DNA of 64,000 nucleotides from Pseudomonas japonica (GTDB lineage Bacteria; Pseudomonadota; Gammaproteobacteria; Pseudomonadales; Pseudomonadaceae): contig NZ_FZOL01000001.1 in the NCBI RefSeq assembly GCF_900188455.1, positions 124,001 to 188,000 of the forward strand. Reading direction: 5' to 3'. A model generated the notes under the pieces. That model was given only the letters and a program-made list of their open reading frames with translations. It made no database searches and was not told the origin of the DNA. Positions 58,721 through 64,000 of this stretch are shown piece by piece. How positions within the stretch are numbered: the first letter of the stretch is position 1; every line of letters begins with the position of its first letter. The position numbers and the translations under genes were made by a program.

Positions 58721-60751
58721 TCATGACTCCAGTTTGCTCGGGCTGGGCAGCGGCGCGGCGACCAGCGGCAGGCGCAGGGTGAAGCAGGTGCCCTGGCCCG
58801 GGGTCGACTGCACTTCCATCTGGCCCTTGTGGTTGTTGGTGATGATGAAATACGACACCGACAGGCCAAGGCCGGTGCCCTGGCCGATCTCCTTGGTGGT
58901 GAAGAACGGCTCGAAAGTGCGTTTGCGCACGGTCTCGGGCATGCCGACACCGTTGTCTTCCACCTGGATTTCCGCCCACGGCGGGTTGAACCGGGTGCGC
59001 AGGGTGATGCGTCCGGGCTCGCGGTCGTCCTCGCGCAGATGGATGGCCTGCGCGGCGTTCTTCAGCAGGTTGAGCAGCACCTGTTCCAGCTCGTTGGCGG
59101 TGCCTGGCACCGGGCCCAGTTCGGGGTCGAACTGGCGGACGATGGCCTGGCCCTTGAAGTCGAAGCCGATCGCCAGGTCGAAGTCGTTGCCGGCAATCTC
59201 CACCGCCTGGTCGATCAGCGCCGGCAGGTCGCAGGGCGCCATCTGCCGGTTGCTGCGCCGGCTGAAACTGAGCATGTGGGTGACGATCTTGGCCGCGCGC
59301 GCGCCTGCTTGCTGGATGCCATCGAGCAGTTGCGGGACCTGGCGACCTTCCAGGTACTGGTTGACCGTGTCGAGGTCGATGCCGGTTTCGCTGGCCGCTT
59401 CGAGGTTCTTCGGCAGGTCGGGCGAGAGGCGCCGACGAATGTTCTGCACGTTGTGCAGGATCGCGCCGAGCGGATTGTTGATCTCGTGGGCCATGCCTGC
59501 GGCGAGGCCGCCGACGGAGAGCATCTTCTCCGACTGCACCATCATTTCCTCCAGCGACAGGCGCTGGGTGATGTCGTCGATACGGATCACCACGCCGCGG
59601 CCGCCGCCGCCGGTCAGCGGATAGAAGGTCAGGGCGTAATGGCGGGCGTCCTCGCCGCGGGTCCAGGTGACCCGTTCGATCTTCGCCACCCGGTGCTTCT
59701 CCACGCTTTCCTTGAGCTGCGGCAGGAATGGCTTGAGCGGCTCGAAGGCGAGGAAGATCGGCTGGTTCAGCGCTTCATCCAGCGGCGTACCGGAGAGGCT
59801 GCTGGCCTCCTGGTTCCACTGCGTGACGTAGAGCTGCTCGTCGAGGGCGATCAGGGCCGAGGGCATGGAGTCGATGATGCTGTTGAGGTAGTTCTGGAAG
59901 CCCGTCAGCTTGCGCTCGATCTTGCTGCGGACCTGGACTTCCAGTTCCAGCTTGCGGTTGGTATGGCGGGTTTCCTCGGCCAGCCCCTGGGCCTGGTCGA
60001 AGGCGTGCTGGAATTCGTCGCGGGCGCGCTTGAGCTGCTGTTCGCGCGCTTCGATGCGCGACAGCATGGTATTGAATGCCTCGGCCAGACTGCCGATTTC
60101 GTCGTGATTGCCGGGGCTGGCGCGCAGGGCATAGTTCTCCTCGCGGGTGACCTGGCGCGACAGTTGTTCCAACTGGTAGATCGGCTGGGTGATCAGGCGC
60201 TTGATCTGCCTGGCGATGATCATCCACAGCAGCACGCTGAACACCAGGATACCCAGGCTGGCGGTCAGGGTGCCGGTGTAGAACGCGGTAGGCAGCTCGC
60301 TGCTGGCCACCAGCAGCAGATGTCCGGGCGGGCTGCCCGGGCGTGGCAGACGCACCAGCTGGGTGCTGCGGAACTCGGTGAGACGCCAGCCTTCGATATT
60401 GCGCAAGCGCTTGGGCAGGGCGATGGACTCGCCGTGCTGCAACTGCGCCAGTAGCTTGCCGTCGGCGCCGTACAGCGCGGCGGCGCGCAGCGGGGTATAA
60501 GTGTCCAGCTCGTCCAGCAGGCGGTTCGCCGCTTCCGGCGAGTCCGTGGCCTGCTCGGCGATCTGCGGGTTGGAGACCAGCCGGCCAATGGTCTGCAGGG
60601 CCTGTGGGGCCATGGCTTCCTGGGAAATCCAGTAGGCGGCGCTGATGAAGGTCAGGTTGGCCACCAGCAGGATGGTGATCAACAGCACCAGCAGGGCGGC
60701 CAGCAGTTTCTGGCCGACCGGCAGGTTTTCCAGGCGTTCGCGCAAGGGCAT
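58721..60751 (-). CDS. Membrane sensor histidine kinase (HAMP-PAS-HisKA-HATPase)
   Basis: A 676-residue sensor. Two membrane segments (about residues 15-43 and 155-185) bracket a periplasmic sensing domain; then HAMP, a coiled coil, a PAS domain (about residues 290-390), the phospho-acceptor H422 (AAGMAHEINNPLG), and the ATPase domain with NLLKNAAQAI, VEDNGVGMP and GTGLGLSVSY. It matches the type of P. aeruginosa PA4398, linked there to swarming and biofilm. No response regulator gene is adjacent. The ATG at 60751 is chosen as the first that keeps the MPLRERLENLPVG terminus. Confidence 0.87.
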   Translation of the reverse strand: MPLRERLENLPVGQKLLAALLVLLITILLVANLTFISAAYWISQEAMAPQALQTIGRLVSNPQIAEQATDSPEAANRLLDELDTYTPLRAAALYGADGKLLAQLQHGESIALPKRLRNIEGWRLTEFRSTQLVRLPRPGSPPGHLLLVASSELPTAFYTGTLTASLGILVFSVLLWMIIARQIKRLITQPIYQLEQLSRQVTREENYALRASPGNHDEIGSLAEAFNTMLSRIEAREQQLKRARDEFQHAFDQAQGLAEETRHTNRKLELEVQVRSKIERKLTGFQNYLNSIIDSMPSALIALDEQLYVTQWNQEASSLSGTPLDEALNQPIFLAFEPLKPFLPQLKESVEKHRVAKIERVTWTRGEDARHYALTFYPLTGGGGRGVVIRIDDITQRLSLEEMMVQSEKMLSVGGLAAGMAHEINNPLGAILHNVQNIRRRLSPDLPKNLEAASETGIDLDTVNQYLEGRQVPQLLDGIQQAGARAAKIVTHMLSFSRRSNRQMAPCDLPALIDQAVEIAGNDFDLAIGFDFKGQAIVRQFDPELGPVPGTANELEQVLLNLLKNAAQAIHLREDDREPGRITLRTRFNPPWAEIQVEDNGVGMPETVRKRTFEPFFTTKEIGQGTGLGLSVSYFIITNNHKGQMEVQSTPGQGTCFTLRLPLVAAPLPSPSKLES

Positions 60752-60797
60752 GGTGAAAGCGTGGTCCTGTGGTTGAAAGGGCAGGGTAACGCTGCCT

Positions 60798-61757
<960 letters not shown>

Positions 61758-61829
61758 TCAAACCCGGTGCGCTCCATCGCGCTTCTCTGTACAGAGGCGC
61801 CAGCGCACCTTTTATTTTTGGAGAAGGAT

Positions 61830-62315
61830 ATGCCGTCGTTCGACGTGGTATCGGAACTGGACAAGCACGAAGTCACCAACGCGGTGGACAACGCCATCAA
61901 GGAACTGGATCGCCGCTACGACCTGAAGGGCAAGGGCAGCTTCGAGTTCAAGGAAAAGGAACAGACCGTGCTGATGACCGCCGAGGCGGAATTCCAGCTC
62001 GAGGCGATGCTGGAAATCCTGCGCATCGCCCTGGTCAAGCGCAAGATCGACGTGAAGAGCCTGGAGGTCAAGGATGCCTACGCCTCCGGCAAGGAAATGA
62101 AGCAGGAAGCAGTGTTCAAGGAAGGTATCGATAAAGATCTGGCGAAGAAGATCGTCGCTCACATCAAGGACGCCAAGCTGAAAGTGCAGGCGGCCATCCA
62201 GGGCGAGCAGATCCGCGTCACCGGCAAGAAGCGCGACGACCTGCAGGAATGCATCGCCGCCCTGCGCGCCAAGGAGTTCGATATGCCGCTGCAGTTCAAC
62301 AATTTCCGCGACTGA
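61830..62315 (+). CDS. yajQ: YajQ family nucleotide-binding protein
   Basis: A 161-residue UPF0234/YajQ protein with the [21 protein letters not shown]-terminus and two ferredoxin-like halves. Family members bind nucleotides; a homolog in Xanthomonas binds cyclic di-GMP and works with a transcription factor. The ATG at 61830 sits behind GGAGAAGG; an earlier in-frame start at 61767 is unlikely. Its role in this organism is not established. Confidence 0.93.
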   Translation: MPSFDVVSELDKHEVTNAVDNAIKELDRRYDLKGKGSFEFKEKEQTVLMTAEAEFQLEAMLEILRIALVKRKIDVKSLEVKDAYASGKEMKQEAVFKEGIDKDLAKKIVAHIKDAKLKVQAAIQGEQIRVTGKKRDDLQECIAALRAKEFDMPLQFNNFRD

Positions 62316-62327
62316 TCGCTGTCGTCG

Positions 62328-62363
62328 AGGAACCTTGGCGCTTTGATGGCGTCCGAGGTTCCT
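62328..62363 (+). terminator. Hairpin after yajQ
   Basis: AGGAACCT (62328-62335) pairs with AGGTTCCT (62356-62363), with a further TGGCG-rich inner pairing possible. It lies 13 bases after the yajQ stop but lacks a T run, so it may be a weak terminator or stabiliser. Confidence 0.4.
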
Positions 62364-62423
62364 GGCGTCGCTGAATCGTTTGCGGCGTATTAATTTTCTG
62401 TTGTTGCCGCATTAGGAGGGCAC

Positions 62424-63269
62424 ATGGATTTGAATGCAGAGGTCGATCAACTGGTCAGGACTTCGCAGACCTGGATTCCGTTGATCATGGAATACGGCAG
62501 CCGTCTGACCCTGGCCCTGATTACCCTGGCGATCGGCTGGTGGCTGATCAACAAGGTCACCGCGAAACTGGGCAAGCTGCTGTCCCTGCGCAACGCCGAC
62601 CTGGCGCTGCAGGGCTTCATCAGCACCCTCGCCAACATCATCATGAAGGTCCTGCTGTTCGTCAGCGTGGCCTCGATGATCGGCGTGGAAACCACGTCCT
62701 TCGTCGCCGCCATCGGTGCCGCTGGCCTGGCCATCGGCCTGGCCCTGCAGGGCAGCCTGGCCAACTTCGCCGGCGGCGTGCTGATCCTGCTGTTCCGTCC
62801 GTTCCGCCTGGGCGACTGGATCGAGGCACAGGGTGTCAGTGGCACCGTGGACAGCATCCAGATCTTCCACACCGTGCTGCGCACCGGCGACAACAAGACG
62901 GTGATCGTGCCCAACGGCAATCTGTCCAACGGCATCATCACCAACTACAACCGTCAGCCGACCCGCAAGGTCGTGTTCGATGTCGGTGTCGACTACGAGG
63001 CCGACCTGCAGAAGGCGCGCAACGTCCTGCTCGACCTGGCCAACAACGACCCGCGGGTGCACAAGGATCCGGCGCCGCAGGCCGTGGTCGCGACCCTGGG
63101 CGACAGTGCCATCACCGTTTCCCTGCGCATCTGGGTGAACACCGCCGATTACTGGGATGTGATGTTCATGCTCAACGAGCACGCCCGTGATCGCCTGAAG
63201 AGCGAGGGCATCGACATTCCCTTTCCGCAGCGGGTGATTCGCGTGGTGCAGGAAGCCGCAGTGCAGTAG
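62424..63269 (+). CDS. mscS: Small-conductance mechanosensitive channel MscS
   Basis: A 281-residue MscS channel that opens on hypo-osmotic shock. Three membrane segments lie in the first 130 residues; the pore helix is the Gly/Ala-rich AAIGAAGLAIGLALQGSLAN near residue 95. The PFRLGDWIE and PNGNLSNGIITNYNRQPTRK segments mark the cytoplasmic beta domain. The start is ATG behind a GGAGG site. A REP doublet follows. Confidence 0.95.
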   Translation: MDLNAEVDQLVRTSQTWIPLIMEYGSRLTLALITLAIGWWLINKVTAKLGKLLSLRNADLALQGFISTLANIIMKVLLFVSVASMIGVETTSFVAAIGAAGLAIGLALQGSLANFAGGVLILLFRPFRLGDWIEAQGVSGTVDSIQIFHTVLRTGDNKTVIVPNGNLSNGIITNYNRQPTRKVVFDVGVDYEADLQKARNVLLDLANNDPRVHKDPAPQAVVATLGDSAITVSLRIWVNTADYWDVMFMLNEHARDRLKSEGIDIPFPQRVIRVVQEAAVQ

Positions 63270-63287
63270 CCCTGTGCGCCCTACTCC

Positions 63288-63387
63288 GTAGGAGCGTGGC
63301 TTGCCCGCGAAGGACCGCGCAGCGGTCCCGGACGTTACCGATATTGGGACCGCTGCGCGGTCCTTCGCGGGCAAGCCACGCTCCTAC
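63288..63387. repeat. 100-bp REP doublet after mscS
   Basis: Perfect 42-bp arms beginning GTAGGAGCGTGGCTTGCCCG with a 16-base loop. Apart from the loop and one or two inner bases it equals the element at 1974-2074, about 61 kb away. It lies between mscS and the MFS gene, which run in the same direction, so it is not restricted to convergent gene pairs. Confidence 0.88.
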
Positions 63388-63490
63388 GCGATTTCGCCTC
63401 GGCATTACACTTCTTCACCTCTTCCCGCTATCGGTCCGTCGAGCTTTTCTGGCATACAAGCCCGTCTCGTTTCTCTCTGCCGGCCGAATC

Positions 63491-64000
63491 ATGACCCCGC
63501 TCATCCAGATCACCCCATTCAGGGCCCTGTGTTTCGCCCTGACCCTGGCCCTGTTCGAACTGATCACCTACCTCGCCAGTGACGTGGTGATGCCGGCCAT
63601 GCCGCAGGTGGTGACCGACCTCGATGCCAGTCCCGAGTACATTCCCCACGCGCTGAACCTGTATCTGCTCGGCGGTGTGCTGCTGCAGTGGCTGATCGGC
63701 CCGCTGGCGGACCGTTTCGGCCGGCGTCCGCTGCTGCTCGGCGGCTGCGCGTTCTTCTGCGTGGCCTGCCTGGCGACCTACTGGGTCGATGGCATCGAAC
63801 TGTTCAACCTGCTGCGTCTGTTGCAGGGCATCGGCCTGGGCTTCGTGGTCACGGTCAGCTATCCGGCGCTGAACGAGGCGTTCAGCGAGGCGGACGCGGT
63901 GCGGATGATGGCCCTGCTGGCGAATATCGCCCTGCTCTCGCCGCTGCTCGGTCCGCTGGTGGGCACCCTGCTGCTGGAATGGGTGTCATGGCGCTGGCTG
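63491..64000 (+). CDS. MFS multidrug exporter, MdfA/Bcr-like (5' part)
   Basis: The first 170 residues of a major facilitator superfamily drug:proton antiporter; the gene runs past the window end. Visible are the first membrane helices with an acidic residue in helix 1 (ALFELITYLASDVVMPAMP, as in MdfA), the motif A loop GPLADRFGRRPLLLGG near residue 75, and a helix 4-5 region RLLQGIGLGFVVT then LLSPLLGPLVGTLL (motif C-like). No regulator is adjacent in the window. The substrate range cannot be predicted. Confidence 0.85.
   Translation, partial: MTPLIQITPFRALCFALTLALFELITYLASDVVMPAMPQVVTDLDASPEYIPHALNLYLLGGVLLQWLIGPLADRFGRRPLLLGGCAFFCVACLATYWVDGIELFNLLRLLQGIGLGFVVTVSYPALNEAFSEADAVRMMALLANIALLSPLLGPLVGTLLLEWVSWRWL

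Overview
The window is about 64 kb of chromosome from a Pseudomonas species. The evidence is the GC-rich codon usage and the gene order: a dauBAR D-arginine operon, algW beside cysD/cysNC, rplM-rpsI-petABC-sspAB, an lpoA-yraN-SIS-dolP operon divergent from rsmI, rnpB directly before the dcw cell-division cluster, then lpxC-secA-argJ. This order matches what I recall of P. putida and P. aeruginosa. The long mirror-symmetric REP elements and a methionine gamma-lyase with P. putida residue numbering lean towards the P. putida/fluorescens lineage, but the species cannot be fixed from the window. No phage, insertion sequence, CRISPR array, tRNA or pseudogene was seen.

Layout. 1-1 kb: the end of a molybdopterin operon (moaC partial, moaD, moaE). 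1.1-4.9 kb: an orphan basic amino-acid binding protein and the convergent dauBAR operon. 5-7.3 kb: rhlB helicase and a carboxylesterase. 7.4-11.8 kb: aapJQMP, a general L-amino-acid ABC importer behind a textbook sigma-54 promoter. 11.9-17 kb: algW, a Nif3-family gene, and cysD-cysNC for sulfate activation. 17.1-18.9 kb: a divergent Lrp-type regulator and methionine gamma-lyase pair (mdeR/mdeA), which looks like an accessory insertion in conserved synteny. 19-23.8 kb: zapG (yhcB), a hydrolase, trpS, zapE and an AraC-family regulator with a DJ-1-like domain. 24.2-29 kb: rplM-rpsI, petABC (cytochrome bc1) and sspAB. 29.1-32.6 kb: the envelope operon lpoA-yraN-gmhA/diaA-dolP on the minus strand. 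32.7-52.1 kb: rsmI, rnpB, then mraZ-rsmH-ftsL-ftsI-murE-murF-mraY-murD-ftsW-murG-murC-ddlB-ftsQ-ftsA-ftsZ-lpxC. 52.2-58 kb: dciA-like gene, secA, argJ and a Nudix-ThiE fusion. 58.1-64 kb: PduO-type adenosyltransferase, a sensor kinase, panE, yajQ, an mscS channel and the start of an MFS exporter.

How the genes work together. Most of the window is housekeeping. The dcw cluster makes lipid II precursors and assembles the divisome, with coupled (overlapping) start and stop codons through most of its length. lpoA, dolP, lpxC, secA and algW add envelope maintenance. The accessory theme of the first 19 kb is amino-acid scavenging: D- and L-arginine, general L-amino acids, methionine breakdown to sulfur, and sulfate assimilation. 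The most useful leads are regulatory: a candidate operator shared by dauBAR and the neighbouring binding-protein gene, a 12-bp palindrome in the mdeR/mdeA intergenic region, the sigma-54 promoter of aapJ, MraZ boxes overlapping the start of the mraZ transcript, and six REP-type hairpins in two families placed at gene ends. I did not find a convincing, wholly undescribed system here.
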